Assembly: GCA_938085045.1 (NCBI GenBank)
Contig: CALKGI010000028.1
Coordinates: 62,001 to 126,000 of the forward strand
Origin: an uncultured Alteromonadaceae bacterium
Lineage (GTDB): Bacteria; Pseudomonadota; Gammaproteobacteria; Enterobacterales; Alteromonadaceae
Reading direction: 5' to 3'
Length of the DNA: 64,000 nucleotides
The notes beneath the pieces were generated by a model. That model saw nothing but the letters and a program-made list of their open reading frames with translations. It did no database searches and was not told the origin of the DNA. Positions 9,798 through 20,584 of the stretch are shown here, piece by piece; positions within the stretch are counted from its first letter, which is position 1; each line of letters opens with the position of its first letter. Made by a program: the position numbers and the translations under genes.

Positions 9798-11849
9798 ATG
9801 ATAAAAACACTGATGACCAAGGTCTCTGTTGCCGTACTTGCAGGATGTATGTCACTTTCTGCTTTTGCAACTGACTATTCACCCAACTTCAAAAACACAG
9901 ATATTACTGAATTCATTAATATTGTTGGCAAAAACCTAGAAAAAACCATCATTATCAACCCCAACGTACGTGGCAAAATTAATGTCCGTTCGTATGAGAT
10001 GTTGACTGAAAAACAGTATTACCAGTTTTTCCTCAATGTATTGGCGGTGTACGGTTTTGCCATTGTTGAAATGGACAATGAAATTCTCAAAGTCGTGCGT
10101 AACAAAGACTCCAAGCAAATGGCCATACCGGTAGTGGGTGATGAAAACCCGGGCGTTGGTGATGAAATGGTTACCCGTGTTTTGGAAGTGAAAAACGTGC
10201 CGGTAAGAGATTTATCTTCATTGTTACGTCAGTTCTCTCATCAGGCGGGTGGCGGACACGTTGTTCATTACGACCCAGCTAACGTTATCATGATGACAGG
10301 TTCGGCGGCGACTGTAGCCCGTTTGGTTAAAATCATCGAATTGGTTGACCATGCCGGTGACCAAGAAGTACAAATCATCAAGCTTAAATATGCAACCGCT
10401 GGCGAGATTGTTCGTATTATCGACAACATCTATAAAGGCAAAGGCGGCAAGCCAGACCAGCCTTCATTCTTAATCCCCAAAGTTATCGCCGATGAAAGAA
10501 CCAACAGCGTTATCATCTCTGGTGAACCACAAGCACGGCGCAAAGTTATCAAGTTGGTTGAACGTTTAGATAGCGACTTAGAAGACAACGGTAATACTCG
10601 GGTATTCAACATCCGTTACGCCAAAGCAGAAGATTTGGTTAAAGTATTAAAAGGCGTTAGTGACTCACTGGCGGCGGCAGAGAAAAAAGGCTCTAAGACT
10701 ACCCGTAGCCGCGCAGGTACTGGTCGAGATATCAGTATCAACTTCCACGGCGACAGTAACACACTTGTTATCACCGCCAACCCAGACATGATGCGTTCAT
10801 TGGCTGATGTCATTCGTAAGCTTGATATTCGTCGTGCACAAGTATTGGTTGAGGCCATTATCGTTGAAGTATTTGAAGGCGACGGTGTAAACCTTGGCGT
10901 GCAATGGATGAGTAGAGACGGTGGTTTCACCCAGTTTAATAATGGTGCACCAGGCATAGGTTCAGTTGCTGCGGGCATTTATGCCTCTAAACCCATCAAA
11001 GGGCAAACTCGTAACTTTACTGACTCAAATAATAACCCAAGAACTGAAACTGACGCCGACACTCCGGGTGATGCAAGTTTGCTGGCCAATTTGCTGGGTT
11101 CAGTTAACGGCATGATGTTTGGTTTGATTGAAAATGACTGGGGCGCCGTGGTTAACATGGTCAGCTCAGACACCAATTCAAACGTACTAGCAACACCGAG
11201 TATCACCACACTAGATAACGAAGAAGCCTCGTTCTTAGTGGGTCAGTCAGTACCAACCATTACAGGCACAAGCGCAAGTTCAGGTGCCGGTAATAACCCG
11301 TTCCAAACGGTTTCTCGTGAAGAGGTGGGTATAAAACTCAAAGTGACGCCACAAATTAACGAAGGTGATGCGATTCAATTGACCATTGACCAAGAAGTTT
11401 CAAGCGTTAGTGGTACTACCGCAGTGGATATCACCATTAACAAACGTGAACTTAACACAGTGGTTATGGCTGATGATGGCGGCGTGGTTGTTCTTGGTGG
11501 CTTGATTGATGAAGACGTGCAAGAAAGTGTTTCGAAGGTGCCAATTCTCGGTGATATTCCAATCTTGGGCCACTTATTCAAATCAACCAGTACCACCAAA
11601 AAGAAACGTAATTTGATGGTGTTTATCCGTGCATCGATTGTTCGTGATGCGGCAACTATGAGTCAGCTGAGCCATCGTAAGTACAACTACATTCGTGCGC
11701 AGCAGTTGCAACGTCAGTCTGATGGGGTTTCTTTGATGCCAAACATCGACACGCCTATTATGCCAAATTGGGATGATGCGCTGACTTTGCCACCGACTTT
11801 CGAAGAGTTTATTCAAAGCAACGACAAAAAGAAGTTAGAAGATGAGTGA
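9798..11849 (+). CDS. gspD: Type II secretion outer-membrane secretin GspD
   Basis: Forms the multimeric outer-membrane channel for folded exoproteins. It has 683 residues with a signal peptide ending near AFATDYSP and N0-N3 periplasmic domains ([21 protein letters not shown] is the N0/N1 start). The secretin core contains [15 protein letters not shown]. The last residues ([15 protein letters not shown]) form a short S-domain-like tail. It starts 74 bases after gspC and overlaps gspE by 8 bases. Confidence 0.97.
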   Translation: MIKTLMTKVSVAVLAGCMSLSAFATDYSPNFKNTDITEFINIVGKNLEKTIIINPNVRGKINVRSYEMLTEKQYYQFFLNVLAVYGFAIVEMDNEILKVVRNKDSKQMAIPVVGDENPGVGDEMVTRVLEVKNVPVRDLSSLLRQFSHQAGGGHVVHYDPANVIMMTGSAATVARLVKIIELVDHAGDQEVQIIKLKYATAGEIVRIIDNIYKGKGGKPDQPSFLIPKVIADERTNSVIISGEPQARRKVIKLVERLDSDLEDNGNTRVFNIRYAKAEDLVKVLKGVSDSLAAAEKKGSKTTRSRAGTGRDISINFHGDSNTLVITANPDMMRSLADVIRKLDIRRAQVLVEAIIVEVFEGDGVNLGVQWMSRDGGFTQFNNGAPGIGSVAAGIYASKPIKGQTRNFTDSNNNPRTETDADTPGDASLLANLLGSVNGMMFGLIENDWGAVVNMVSSDTNSNVLATPSITTLDNEEASFLVGQSVPTITGTSASSGAGNNPFQTVSREEVGIKLKVTPQINEGDAIQLTIDQEVSSVSGTTAVDITINKRELNTVVMADDGGVVVLGGLIDEDVQESVSKVPILGDIPILGHLFKSTSTTKKKRNLMVFIRASIVRDAATMSQLSHRKYNYIRAQQLQRQSDGVSLMPNIDTPIMPNWDDALTLPPTFEEFIQSNDKKKLEDE

Positions 11850-13434
11850 TAGCCTGACAGAAGAACTTGTCGAGCGGGGCGAAGCGCAGCCGCTCACGAA
11901 TGCTGATGACGAATTGTTGGAGCAAGAGCACGACAGCCCGTTGGATGAAGGTGAAGAAGACCTATTCAAACATCGCTTGCCTTTTAGTTTTGCCAAGCGG
12001 CATGGGGTGCTGATATCTCATGAAGATGAGCTGTATGTTGCCAATATCAAAGGGTCTACTTCAATAGAGACACTTGGTGAAGCCAGACGTTTTTTACGCA
12101 AGCCGTTTGCCATCAATGTGATGCAAGATGATGATTTTGAATTGCTGCTAGAAGCGAGTTTCCAGCGAGATTCATCAGAAGCTAAGCAAATGATGGAAGA
12201 CATTGGTAACGAGGTAGATTTATTTACCTTGGCCGATGAAATGCCAGAAACCGAAGATTTGCTCGAAAGCGATGACGATGCACCTATCATCAAGCTGATT
12301 AACGCGATGTTCTCTGAAGCCATCAAAGAAGGCGCTTCAGATATTCATATCGAAACGTTTGAAACCGTATTGATGATTCGTTTTCGTGTTGATGGCGTAC
12401 TTCGTGAAGTACTCAAGCCCAATCGTAAATTGGCGTCATTGTTGGTTTCTCGTGTCAAGGTTATGGCCAAAATGGACATCGCCGAAAAACGAGTACCACA
12501 AGATGGCCGTATTTCGCTACGAATTGCCGGACGCGGTGTTGACGTTCGTGTATCAACCATGCCGTCAAACTACGGCGAACGCGTTGTACTGCGATTACTC
12601 GATAAAAACAATGCCCGTTTAGATTTACGTGATTTGGGTATGACAGTAGAGAATCGTGATCACTTCTCGACATTGGTGCATAAACCACACGGTATTATTT
12701 TGGTTACCGGACCAACAGGTTCTGGTAAGAGTACAACCTTGTATGCGGGTTTGACTTCGATTAATTCTAAAGACCGTAATATTTTGACCGTTGAAGACCC
12801 AATTGAATATGAATTGGATGGTATTGGTCAGACTCAGGTTAACCCCAAAGTGGATATGACTTTTGCTAGGGGTCTTAAAGCGATATTACGTCAAGATCCC
12901 GATGTGGTAATGGTTGGTGAAGTACGTGACCTTGAAACTGGCCATATTGCTGTTCAAGCCAGTTTGACAGGTCACTTGGTACTGTCGACTTTGCACACAA
13001 ACACCGCAGCAGGTGCGCTGACTCGTCTTGAAGACATGGGCGTAGAACCATTTTTGTTGTCGTCTAGTTTGCTGGCGGTATTGGCACAACGATTGGTAAG
13101 AACCTTATGTAAAGAATGTCGTGAAACGCATCGTCCAGATCACGAAGAGTGCGTGATGCTCGGCATTGGTGATGATACGACTAAAACCATTTTCCATGCC
13201 AAAGGCTGTGAAAAATGTAACTTCACTGGTTATCGCGGCCGTACAGGTATTCATGAGTTGCTGATTGTTGATGAAACAGTACGTGAAATGATTCACAACG
13301 GCAAAGGCGAGCAGACCATTGAGAAGTACATTAGACAGAATACCCCAAGCATCCGCCAAGATGGTTTTGCGAAGGTGGTTGCTGGTGTAACCACTTTAGA
13401 AGAAGTGTTACGCGTAACCCGTGAGGATGCATAA
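11842..13434 (+). CDS. gspE: Type II secretion ATPase GspE
   Basis: Cytoplasmic hexameric ATPase that drives pseudopilus assembly. The 530-residue protein has the Walker A motif [12 protein letters not shown] near 290, an Asp box ([16 protein letters not shown]), Walker B ([14 protein letters not shown]) and a His box ([10 protein letters not shown]). It keeps the zinc-binding CxxC pair (CKEC, CEKC) typical of GspE. It overlaps gspD by 8 bases and its stop codon overlaps the gspF start by one base. Confidence 0.98.
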   Translation: MSDSLTEELVERGEAQPLTNADDELLEQEHDSPLDEGEEDLFKHRLPFSFAKRHGVLISHEDELYVANIKGSTSIETLGEARRFLRKPFAINVMQDDDFELLLEASFQRDSSEAKQMMEDIGNEVDLFTLADEMPETEDLLESDDDAPIIKLINAMFSEAIKEGASDIHIETFETVLMIRFRVDGVLREVLKPNRKLASLLVSRVKVMAKMDIAEKRVPQDGRISLRIAGRGVDVRVSTMPSNYGERVVLRLLDKNNARLDLRDLGMTVENRDHFSTLVHKPHGIILVTGPTGSGKSTTLYAGLTSINSKDRNILTVEDPIEYELDGIGQTQVNPKVDMTFARGLKAILRQDPDVVMVGEVRDLETGHIAVQASLTGHLVLSTLHTNTAAGALTRLEDMGVEPFLLSSSLLAVLAQRLVRTLCKECRETHRPDHEECVMLGIGDDTTKTIFHAKGCEKCNFTGYRGRTGIHELLIVDETVREMIHNGKGEQTIEKYIRQNTPSIRQDGFAKVVAGVTTLEEVLRVTREDA

Positions 13435-14648
13435 TGGCAGCTTTTGAATATAAGGCACTGGATGCCAAGGGAAAAAATAAAAAAGGGATCATGGAAGGCG
13501 ATACGATTAAGCAAATACGCCAACAGTTACGCGAAAAAGGTTTTGTGCCGTTGGAAGTAACGCCAACAGCGCAAAAAGAAAGTAAAAAAGCGGGGGGATT
13601 TTTTGAACCTAAGATCTCTGCTTCTGATTTGGCTTTGATCACCCGCCAATTAGCGACTTTGGTACAATCGGCTTTGCCCATAGAAGCATCAATACTGGCA
13701 GTGGCCGAGCAATCTGAGAAACCACGACATAAAAGCATGTTGATGGCGGTAAGGGCCAAAGTGGTCGAGGGTTATTCATTGGCCGAGGGGTTGGGTGAGT
13801 TTCCAACCACTTTTGATAATTTGTTTTGTTCAATGGTTGCGGCTGGCGAAAAATCTGGTCACTTAGATCAAGTATTAGAACGCTTGGCTGATTACACCGA
13901 ACAGCGTCAACATATGAAGTCGCAGATGACCTCTGCGCTAATGTATCCGATGATATTGAGTGTTTTTGCTGTCAGTGTAATTGGTATATTGCTGGCGACA
14001 GTAGTGCCAAAAATTGTTGGCCAATTTGAAAATATGAATCAGGAACTGCCTGGCACCACCCAGTTTTTGATTAAGGCCAGTGATTTTATCCGAGGCTACG
14101 GACTCTTTGTACTGATAGGCATAATTGCATTGGTTGTACTGGTTAAGCGGTTGTTGACCAAGCCAAAAATACGCCTTAGGTTTGACAAATTTTTACTTAA
14201 TGTACCTGTGGTTGGCAAGGTGTCGAAAGGCATCAATACCGCGAGATTCGCCCGAACGCTCAGCATATTAACTTCAAGTGCAGTGCCACTGCTCGAAGGG
14301 ATGCAAATAGCGGGTAAGGTACTGGAGAATCAATATATAAAAGGCACTATTAAAGAAGCGGCTGCTAGGGTACGTGAAGGGGCCGGGTTAAAAGTGTCAT
14401 TAGAAAACACCAAAATCTTTCCGCCGATGATGTTGCATATGATTGCCTCAGGCGAGAAGAGTGGCGAGCTAGAGCAGATGCTTGGTCGCGCCGCAGATAA
14501 CCAAGATCGTGATTTTGAGATGCGCGTGAGCATTTCATTGAAAATATTTGAACCCGTTTTGGTTGCTGTCATGGCGGGTATGGTGCTGTTTATCGTGATG
14601 GCGATACTACAGCCAATTTTGAATCTTAATAGTATGGTAGGAGTATAA
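13434..14648 (+). CDS. gspF: Type II secretion inner-membrane platform protein GspF
   Basis: Polytopic membrane protein that couples GspE to pseudopilin assembly. It has 404 residues with two T2SSF domains, each with the usual ITRQLATLVQSALP / FARTLSILTSSAVPLLEG phrases. Three membrane helices lie around 170-195, 220-240 and 375-395. The start ATG is at 13434, overlapping the last base of the gspE stop. The gene order E-F-G is standard. Confidence 0.97.
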   Translation: MAAFEYKALDAKGKNKKGIMEGDTIKQIRQQLREKGFVPLEVTPTAQKESKKAGGFFEPKISASDLALITRQLATLVQSALPIEASILAVAEQSEKPRHKSMLMAVRAKVVEGYSLAEGLGEFPTTFDNLFCSMVAAGEKSGHLDQVLERLADYTEQRQHMKSQMTSALMYPMILSVFAVSVIGILLATVVPKIVGQFENMNQELPGTTQFLIKASDFIRGYGLFVLIGIIALVVLVKRLLTKPKIRLRFDKFLLNVPVVGKVSKGINTARFARTLSILTSSAVPLLEGMQIAGKVLENQYIKGTIKEAAARVREGAGLKVSLENTKIFPPMMLHMIASGEKSGELEQMLGRAADNQDRDFEMRVSISLKIFEPVLVAVMAGMVLFIVMAILQPILNLNSMVGV

Positions 14649-14651
14649 GAA

Positions 14652-15110
14652 ATGGGTATTAAATTTTCTAAGAAGCATTCAGTAAACAAAACAAAAGGTT
14701 TTACATTACTAGAGGTGATGGTTGTTATTGTTATCTTGGGCACTATTGCCGGCATGGTTGTGCCATCTTTGATGAGCAGCCAGAACGAGGCCAACATTTC
14801 AGCCGCCGCTATTGAAATCAAGACCATTGAAACGTCAATGAAAATGTACAAGCTGAAAAATAACGTCTACCCAACAACAGAGCAGGGTCTAGAGGCTTTG
14901 GTTACACAAACTGACATTGAGCCAATTCCACGTTCATTCCCAGAAGAAGGTTACTTACCTGAAATGCCAAAGGATCCATGGAACAACGAATACTTGTTAG
15001 TTAGTCCGGGTGATAATGGCGTTTTTGATATCTTTAGCATGGGTCCTGATGGACAAGCTGAAACTGAAGATGATATCGGCAACTGGTCAACAGAGGATGA
15101 AAACCGCTAA
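14652..15110 (+). CDS. gspG: Major pseudopilin GspG
   Basis: Forms the main body of the type II pseudopilus. The 152-residue precursor has a prepilin leader ending in KTKG, cut before FTLLEVMVVIVILG with Glu at position 5. The C-terminal calcium-loop region (PKDPWNNEYLLVSPGDNG ... DIFSMGPDGQAETEDDIGNW) is the classic GspG signature. It starts four bases after gspF. Confidence 0.98.
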   Translation: MGIKFSKKHSVNKTKGFTLLEVMVVIVILGTIAGMVVPSLMSSQNEANISAAAIEIKTIETSMKMYKLKNNVYPTTEQGLEALVTQTDIEPIPRSFPEEGYLPEMPKDPWNNEYLLVSPGDNGVFDIFSMGPDGQAETEDDIGNWSTEDENR

Positions 15111-15171
15111 ATCATAGTGGCATTTAGTTAGCAGTATTGGTTCAGGGTAGCTGGGTTGGAGTAGTAAAGTG

Positions 15172-15735
15172 ATGAAAAGAAACAACGGTTTTACCCTGCT
15201 AGAAGTGATGCTGGTGATCCTTATTATCGGTGTCATGGCCAAACTGGTGGTGCCAAGTATTACCTGGGGCTCTGACGAAGACCGACTGGCTGATAGCTCA
15301 AGACGATTTAAAGCGGTTTTTGACATGGCATCAGATTACGCGATGGTGAACAACTATGAACTGGGGTTGATCATCAAAGACAACGACTATCGTTTTGTCG
15401 CTTTTGATGGCCAGCGCTGGGCTGACTTTGCTCAGGAGAAGTATTTCGAGCCTTCGCGTCATGAAGAAGGCGTTGAGCTTACGTTAGAATTAGAAGGTTT
15501 GCCTTGGGCCGAAAATAACTTGTTAAACGAAGTGAGCTTTCAGGTCGAAGAAGACGACGATGACGATAAAGAGTTGCTTTCACCGCAAATATTTATCTTA
15601 TCTTCAGGGGATATTACCCCATTTAAGCTGACTTTTAGCTACAAACCTGACTTCGACGAGCCTGTCTATTTTGAGGTTACAGGTGACTTTACGGCACCTA
15701 TTACGGTTAATGGCCCTCTGGACAGCATACAATGA
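15172..15735 (+). CDS. gspH: Minor pseudopilin GspH
   Basis: Component of the pseudopilus tip or shaft. The leader is very short (MKRNNG) and is followed by FTLLEVMLVILIIGVMAK with Glu5. The rest is a GspH-type beta-rich domain with an acidic run (EEDDDDDKE) around 125-133. A GTG three bases upstream (15169) is an alternative start, but the ATG is better placed. A 61-base gap after gspG is the largest within the operon after gspC-D. It overlaps gspI by 4 bases. Confidence 0.93.
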   Translation: MKRNNGFTLLEVMLVILIIGVMAKLVVPSITWGSDEDRLADSSRRFKAVFDMASDYAMVNNYELGLIIKDNDYRFVAFDGQRWADFAQEKYFEPSRHEEGVELTLELEGLPWAENNLLNEVSFQVEEDDDDDKELLSPQIFILSSGDITPFKLTFSYKPDFDEPVYFEVTGDFTAPITVNGPLDSIQ

Positions 15736-16148
15736 TTAAACCTTATCAAAACTGCGTAAAGAGCAATAGCCTCACAAAGCGCAGCAAAAGCCAAGGGTTT
15801 ACCCTGCTAGAGACTTTGGTTGCAGTGGCTATTTTGGCTGTGGCCGGTGTTGCGATTGTCAGGGCTAGCGCAGAGCATATTAATAGTCTGATTGCCTTAA
15901 AAGAGATCACATTTAGCTCTTGGGTGGCCGAAAACCGCTTGGTTGAATTACAACTTGAAGCCAAGTGGCCGCCCAAGAACAACAAAAAGGGCAAAATGGA
16001 GATGGCAGGACGTGAATGGTTTTGGCGTCAAGAAGTCGAAAAAGTGGGAGACAAAAACATGCGTCAGATCACTATTTTGGTTTTGCTCAACGAAGATGAC
16101 AAAGAGCCTGCATATCAATTGACGACTTTTTTGGGAGACCCCAAATGA
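15732..16148 (+). CDS. gspI: Minor pseudopilin GspI
   Basis: Part of the I-J-K tip complex that primes pseudopilus assembly. The 138-residue precursor has a long basic leader ending in KSQG before FTLLETLVAVAILAVAG (Glu5 present). The mature part has the GspI phrases WVAENRLVELQ and WFWRQEVE. Its ATG overlaps the gspH stop, and its end overlaps gspJ by four bases. Confidence 0.95.
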   Translation: MIKPYQNCVKSNSLTKRSKSQGFTLLETLVAVAILAVAGVAIVRASAEHINSLIALKEITFSSWVAENRLVELQLEAKWPPKNNKKGKMEMAGREWFWRQEVEKVGDKNMRQITILVLLNEDDKEPAYQLTTFLGDPK

Positions 16149-16810
16149 GACGTAAAAACTTTTCTTCGCCTTATGCAGCGCAAGGGGGTTTTACCCTGAT
16201 AGAAATGCTGTTGGCTTCGGTTATTTTTGCTTTGGTCAGTTACGCTTCATTTTCGATGTTAACAGCGGTGACTGATGCCAATACTTTGTCTGAAGAAACC
16301 ACCAAAGAGTTGTATGGTATGCAGCGAGCGTTTTTTTGGATGGAACGAGATTTTCTACAAGCCACCAAACGTCAAGTTCGGGTTGATGGCGAAAAGGCCA
16401 CAGATAAAATATTTTCTGGTGGTGAGTTGTTGATGGAAAGTGAGGGCGGCGCAGTTGCCTTTACCCATGATGGCTGGCGCAACCCGGGAATGATTTTGCC
16501 ACGCAGTGAAATTCAGTCGGTTTCATATCGCATGTTTGAGGGCAAGCTGGAGCGATTGTTTTTCAATTATCCCGACCCAGTTACTGGCGAAATACCTAAG
16601 TCACAAATCTTATTAGAAGAAATTGAAGGGCTGAGTTTTGAATTCTTCTCTAGCGATGGTTGGGGCAACGTGTGGGAAAAGCCTGGTTTGCCCCGTGCGG
16701 TTAAAGTAGAGATTGAAACCAAAGCACTTGGCAAACTCGAACGTATATTTTTGCTGACAGATAACGTCTTAGCGCAAGGCGCGAGCAAAGGCCTGGGCAA
16801 AGGACCATAA
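16145..16810 (+). CDS. gspJ: Minor pseudopilin GspJ
   Basis: Tip-complex pseudopilin of 221 residues. The leader ends in AQGG before FTLIEMLLASVIFALVSYAS with Glu5. The GspJ phrases MQRAFFWMERDFLQ and FFSSDGWGNVWE are visible, and the length is normal. Its ATGA start overlaps the gspI stop. The gspK start lies 5 bases past its end. Confidence 0.95.
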   Translation: MRRKNFSSPYAAQGGFTLIEMLLASVIFALVSYASFSMLTAVTDANTLSEETTKELYGMQRAFFWMERDFLQATKRQVRVDGEKATDKIFSGGELLMESEGGAVAFTHDGWRNPGMILPRSEIQSVSYRMFEGKLERLFFNYPDPVTGEIPKSQILLEEIEGLSFEFFSSDGWGNVWEKPGLPRAVKVEIETKALGKLERIFLLTDNVLAQGASKGLGKGP

Positions 16811-16815
16811 CAGCA

Positions 16816-17949
16816 ATGAAATTATCTAAACATAACTTGCGACATACTAATAGACCGAGTAAACAACGGGGCGTAGCCTTGGTGTCAGTGTTGTTTGTGG
16901 TTGCGCTTACGGCAATCGTTGCGGTGGAAATGACTGAGCGTTTGCAATTGCAAATTCACCGCACCACAAACTTGACTGGTTCAAGACAGGCTTATTGGTA
17001 TGCGGTGGGCGCCGAGCATTACGTTAAGCAACAGCTTAAGCGTATTAATGAAGATCCGAATAAGCGTTCGAACACCATACACGCTGGACAAGATTGGGCT
17101 AAGCCGTTGCAATTTCCGGTTGATGGCGGCACTATCGCCGGTGAATTAAAAGACCTACAAGCTTGTTTTAATCTTAATTCGTTGGCAGCGACAGTGGGAG
17201 GGGCCAATACGCCTAAGCCCACAACACCGCCAACAACGGGTACACCTAGACCCAATCCCAGCCCAACACCGGCCCCAACGCCAGCGCCGACTTCACCTGC
17301 ACGCAAAAAGGGCATTACTTTTGAAATGGAAGCCTTTGAGCGGTTATTGGTTGAATTAGAGATAGACACCATTTCAGAGGCTCCGCCAGAATATCTGACC
17401 CAGCGCTTAAAAGATTGGCTTGACGAAGATGGTCGCCAAACGGGCGGCGGTGGTATGGAAGAGGGTGATTACATGGCGCTTGAAATTCCTTACTTGGCTG
17501 CGAATACGTTAATGACCAGTGTCAGTGAGTTACGGTTGATAGGAGGATTTACGCCTGCGGTCGTGGCGAAACTCAAACCATATGTTTGTGTTATACCGGC
17601 AAGCCAGATGTTGAAAATCAATATCAATACCATGACTGCCGATACAGCCCTTTTGCTTAGTGCCATGCTTAAAGGTTTAGATGTAGATGACGCTCAGGCG
17701 TTAATTAGTGGTGGTCAGCCCGACGGTTATGAAAAAGTCAGTGATTTTTGGAGTAAACCCGAAATGAGCCAAATAGACCAGGGCGCAAAAGATGAAGCAA
17801 TTAAATATTTTGATATCACCACCAGTTACTTTGAGCTAAAGGCTGAAACGAGTTATGGTGATTCAAAATTCTTTTTAAATTCAAAGTTACATGTTAACCA
17901 GAGCAAACAAGTCACAGTGATTGCTCGAAAATTCGGAGTTGATTTGTGA
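16816..17949 (+). CDS. gspK: Minor pseudopilin GspK with Pro/Thr-rich insertion
   Basis: Caps the pseudopilus tip. The leader ends in KQRG before VALVSVLFVVALTAIVAVEM and lacks Glu5, as GspK normally does. The ACFNLNSL motif near 119-126 and the large alpha domain with LKININTM near 270 identify the family. Between them, residues about 131-165 are an unusual low-complexity linker of alternating Pro, Thr and Ala (TPAPTPAPTSPA) that I would not expect in the family core. The gene ends in a GTGA overlap with gspL. Confidence 0.94.
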   Translation: MKLSKHNLRHTNRPSKQRGVALVSVLFVVALTAIVAVEMTERLQLQIHRTTNLTGSRQAYWYAVGAEHYVKQQLKRINEDPNKRSNTIHAGQDWAKPLQFPVDGGTIAGELKDLQACFNLNSLAATVGGANTPKPTTPPTTGTPRPNPSPTPAPTPAPTSPARKKGITFEMEAFERLLVELEIDTISEAPPEYLTQRLKDWLDEDGRQTGGGGMEEGDYMALEIPYLAANTLMTSVSELRLIGGFTPAVVAKLKPYVCVIPASQMLKININTMTADTALLLSAMLKGLDVDDAQALISGGQPDGYEKVSDFWSKPEMSQIDQGAKDEAIKYFDITTSYFELKAETSYGDSKFFLNSKLHVNQSKQVTVIARKFGVDL

Positions 17950-19190
17950 GTGAAGTATTACTGATACGATTGGGCAGCCGTGCTGAGGACGTTATTCCTT
18001 GGATGGTTTGGTCTCAGACTGAGCAAGAGATCATAGGCTCAGGTGAAATAGACAATGCCGGTGAACTGGATAGATTAACTGAGCATGGGCAAAGCCGTGA
18101 GGTTCGAGTTTTGGTGCCATCTTGTGATGTGACCATGAAAACAGTGCCGTTGCCGGGAAAATTCAACCGTCAACTGCAAACCGCGCTGCCATTTATGCTC
18201 GAAGATGATTTGACCCAAGATGTTGATGATTTGTTTTTTGCGGTGGGTGATAAAACCACCGTGGGTGACAAACCAGCCATTGAAGTGGCGATTGTTGCCC
18301 GTCAATTGATGACCGATTGGTTGAGTTGGCTCAAAGCGGCCCAACTACATGCGGTAGCGGTTATCCCTGATGCTCTGTGCTTGCCACTTAGTGATGACGG
18401 GACCACCGGGGTTGAACTCAACAATCAATGGTTGGTGCGCAGTGGCATTTGGAATTGCGATAACATCGACAGTGTTTGGTTTGACGATTATCTTAAGTTG
18501 TCGGCCAACCACTTTGATGTGGGGAAAGACGAGCAAAGTGATGCAGTGTTTACCTTTATCACCCATAGTCCATGCCTAGTTGAGGCAGATAATTTGGTTG
18601 TTAGTGAAGCCAGTGCCGAATTGCCGTTGAAACTGTTGGCCAGTTCTGTGAAAACCACTGGATTTAATCTCTTGCAAGGCGATTTTATTGTTAAAAAAGA
18701 ATCCTCGCAATCTTGGCAAACTTGGAAGTATGCCGCAGTGGTTTGTGGTTTGGCGATTGTTTTGCAATTGGCTTATCGTGGCACGGTGGCATGGCAACTT
18801 TCAAATGAGTTGGCCGTTCAAAAAGCCGCTTTTATTCAACAGTTCAAAAAAGCGTACCCCGGTGACAAAACCCGCGTTCAATTCATTGAAAAGCAACTTA
18901 AGAAGCGCCTAAAAGATGCAACTGGTGGCGCCAGTAGTGATGCTGGATTTTTGGCCATATTGGCTGAGGTTGGTCCGTTATTGAGTCAGTCTGAAGGCTT
19001 TATGCCCACCAGTTTTAGGTATGACGCTAAGCGTAACGAGTTACGTTTGCAAGCAACTGGTGATGGTTTCCAGAGCTTCGAAAAATTCAAGTCGTCAGCG
19101 CAGAAGCTTGGTTTTACCGTGCAACAGGGCTCACTAAACAACGATGGTGACAAGGTTGCTGGTGCGATAACAATTAAGAGGGCTGGCTAA
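17946..19190 (+). CDS. gspL: Type II secretion inner-membrane protein GspL
   Basis: Bitopic protein that recruits GspE to the membrane through its actin-like cytoplasmic domain and contacts GspM in the periplasm. It has 414 residues: a cytoplasmic domain up to about 255, one membrane helix (YAAVVCGLAIVLQLAYRG), then a ferredoxin-like periplasmic domain. The start is GTG at 17946, overlapping the gspK stop. The cytoplasmic phrase LPGKFNRQLQTALPFMLEDDL is characteristic. Confidence 0.94.
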   Translation: MSEVLLIRLGSRAEDVIPWMVWSQTEQEIIGSGEIDNAGELDRLTEHGQSREVRVLVPSCDVTMKTVPLPGKFNRQLQTALPFMLEDDLTQDVDDLFFAVGDKTTVGDKPAIEVAIVARQLMTDWLSWLKAAQLHAVAVIPDALCLPLSDDGTTGVELNNQWLVRSGIWNCDNIDSVWFDDYLKLSANHFDVGKDEQSDAVFTFITHSPCLVEADNLVVSEASAELPLKLLASSVKTTGFNLLQGDFIVKKESSQSWQTWKYAAVVCGLAIVLQLAYRGTVAWQLSNELAVQKAAFIQQFKKAYPGDKTRVQFIEKQLKKRLKDATGGASSDAGFLAILAEVGPLLSQSEGFMPTSFRYDAKRNELRLQATGDGFQSFEKFKSSAQKLGFTVQQGSLNNDGDKVAGAITIKRAG

Positions 19191-19660
19191 TGTTAAAAAC
19201 TTGGTGGGAAAGTTTAAGTGACCAAGAACACAAATTGGTGATAGTCGGTGGCAGTATTTTTTCTGTCGGTTTGTTTTATTGGATACTCTGGTCGCCTTTG
19301 GCCAATGCCGTAACCGATAATCGTGCTGCCTTAGACAGACAGCTCAAACTCAACGGTTGGGCCAAAGATGCTATCGTCACAATTAAATCCGCTAGTGGTA
19401 GCAGACCGGGCGGCAGCGGTGGTTCGTTATCACAGATAGTCAACCAAAGTAGTCGCCAGTTTAATTTACAAATTGGCCGTATGACCCCCAAAGATCAGCA
19501 ATTGACCTTATTGATTGATGAAGTGGTGTTTAATGACTTGCTTAACTGGTTGTCACATCTGGAGAAAAAACAAGGGATTAAGATTAACAATCTTGATCTC
19601 ACTGAAATTGAAGTGCCCGGTAAAGTCAGGGTGTCGCGCTTGGTCATAGAGAAGAGCTAA
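19190..19660 (+). CDS. gspM: Type II secretion inner-membrane protein GspM
   Basis: Partner of GspL in the inner-membrane platform. It has 156 residues: a short cytoplasmic N-terminus (WWESLSDQEHKL), one membrane helix (LVIVGGSIFSVGLFYWILW) and a periplasmic ferredoxin-like domain. A Gly/Ser-rich loop lies near 67-77. The TAATG junctions with gspL and gspN show tight translational coupling. Confidence 0.93.
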   Translation: MLKTWWESLSDQEHKLVIVGGSIFSVGLFYWILWSPLANAVTDNRAALDRQLKLNGWAKDAIVTIKSASGSRPGGSGGSLSQIVNQSSRQFNLQIGRMTPKDQQLTLLIDEVVFNDLLNWLSHLEKKQGIKINNLDLTEIEVPGKVRVSRLVIEKS

Positions 19661-20409
19661 TGAAGAACTGGAAGTTAAATATCACCTTGTTTGTGGTCGC
19701 ATATGTTGTCTTTATGTTGGCTATGGTGCCTGCGAGTATGGTTGTAGGCAGTGTTACGTTGCCACCAACGGTTAAACTTGGTGAGGTCAGCGGCTCTGTA
19801 TGGAGCGGTAATATTAGTGCTGTGCAGCTTAAAAACGAGGTGATTAATGATGTTAATTGGCAACTGAGTCCTTTGGGGTTACTTACAGGGAGCTTGTCGG
19901 GCAACGTTAAATTTGGTAACTCACGTAAGGTCGCTATGATCTCAGGCAATGGTGATGTTTCTACCAACTTTTCATTCGATCATTTTAGTGCCAGTGATTT
20001 TACCCTTAACTATCCAGCAGCTGAACTAGTTGACCGATTAGGCATACCTATACCGGCCGATATTGGCGGTAGAATAGTGCTTAAGCTCAATGATTATGAT
20101 CAAGGCAAGCCTTATTGCGAAACGCTTGATGGCACTATGGTTTGGAGCAAAGCATCAGTTAAATTTGGCAAAGAATTTAACATTGGTAAAATTGATGCTG
20201 AGCTTGGTTGTGCCAAGGGTGAAGTTGAGTTGAAGATCGCCAAAAAGAACCCGCTGGGTTTACAAATAACCTCGCTTATTGGTGCCAAAAACAAATTCAC
20301 CGCCAAAGGTTTCATTAAACCCAACGGCGATATGCCTACCGAGGTGCATAACATGATGAAAATGTTGGGTCAGCCAGATTCACAAGGGCGTTTCCCGGTA
20401 AACTTTTAG
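19660..20409 (+). CDS. gspN: Type II secretion protein GspN
   Basis: Inner-membrane anchored accessory component, present in only some type II systems. The 249-residue protein has one N-terminal membrane helix (ITLFVVAYVVFMLAMVPAS) and a periplasmic beta-rich domain containing GEVSGSVWSGN and PLGLLTGSLSG, both typical of the T2SSN family. It is the last gene of the operon and is followed by a strong terminator. Confidence 0.92.
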   Translation: MKNWKLNITLFVVAYVVFMLAMVPASMVVGSVTLPPTVKLGEVSGSVWSGNISAVQLKNEVINDVNWQLSPLGLLTGSLSGNVKFGNSRKVAMISGNGDVSTNFSFDHFSASDFTLNYPAAELVDRLGIPIPADIGGRIVLKLNDYDQGKPYCETLDGTMVWSKASVKFGKEFNIGKIDAELGCAKGEVELKIAKKNPLGLQITSLIGAKNKFTAKGFIKPNGDMPTEVHNMMKMLGQPDSQGRFPVNF

Positions 20410-20430
20410 GTCGTGTTGTTATGATAGAGG

Positions 20431-20456
20431 GCGAGGTTAATACCTCGCTTTTTTTT
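20431..20456 (+). terminator. Rho-independent terminator of the gsp operon
   Basis: Perfect stem GCGAGGT / ACCTCGC with a TAAT loop, followed immediately by eight T. It begins 22 bases after the gspN stop. Confidence 0.92.
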
Positions 20457-20584
20457 GGCTGTTTTTAATGCTTATTTATTTGCTATTCAAAACCTCCTCG
20501 CTTTAGAACAAATGAGTTTGAAGACAGTACAAAAACCCCATCGCTTTGCAGAGATTTCTTACATCAGGTTGTTTGTCTTTTGGT

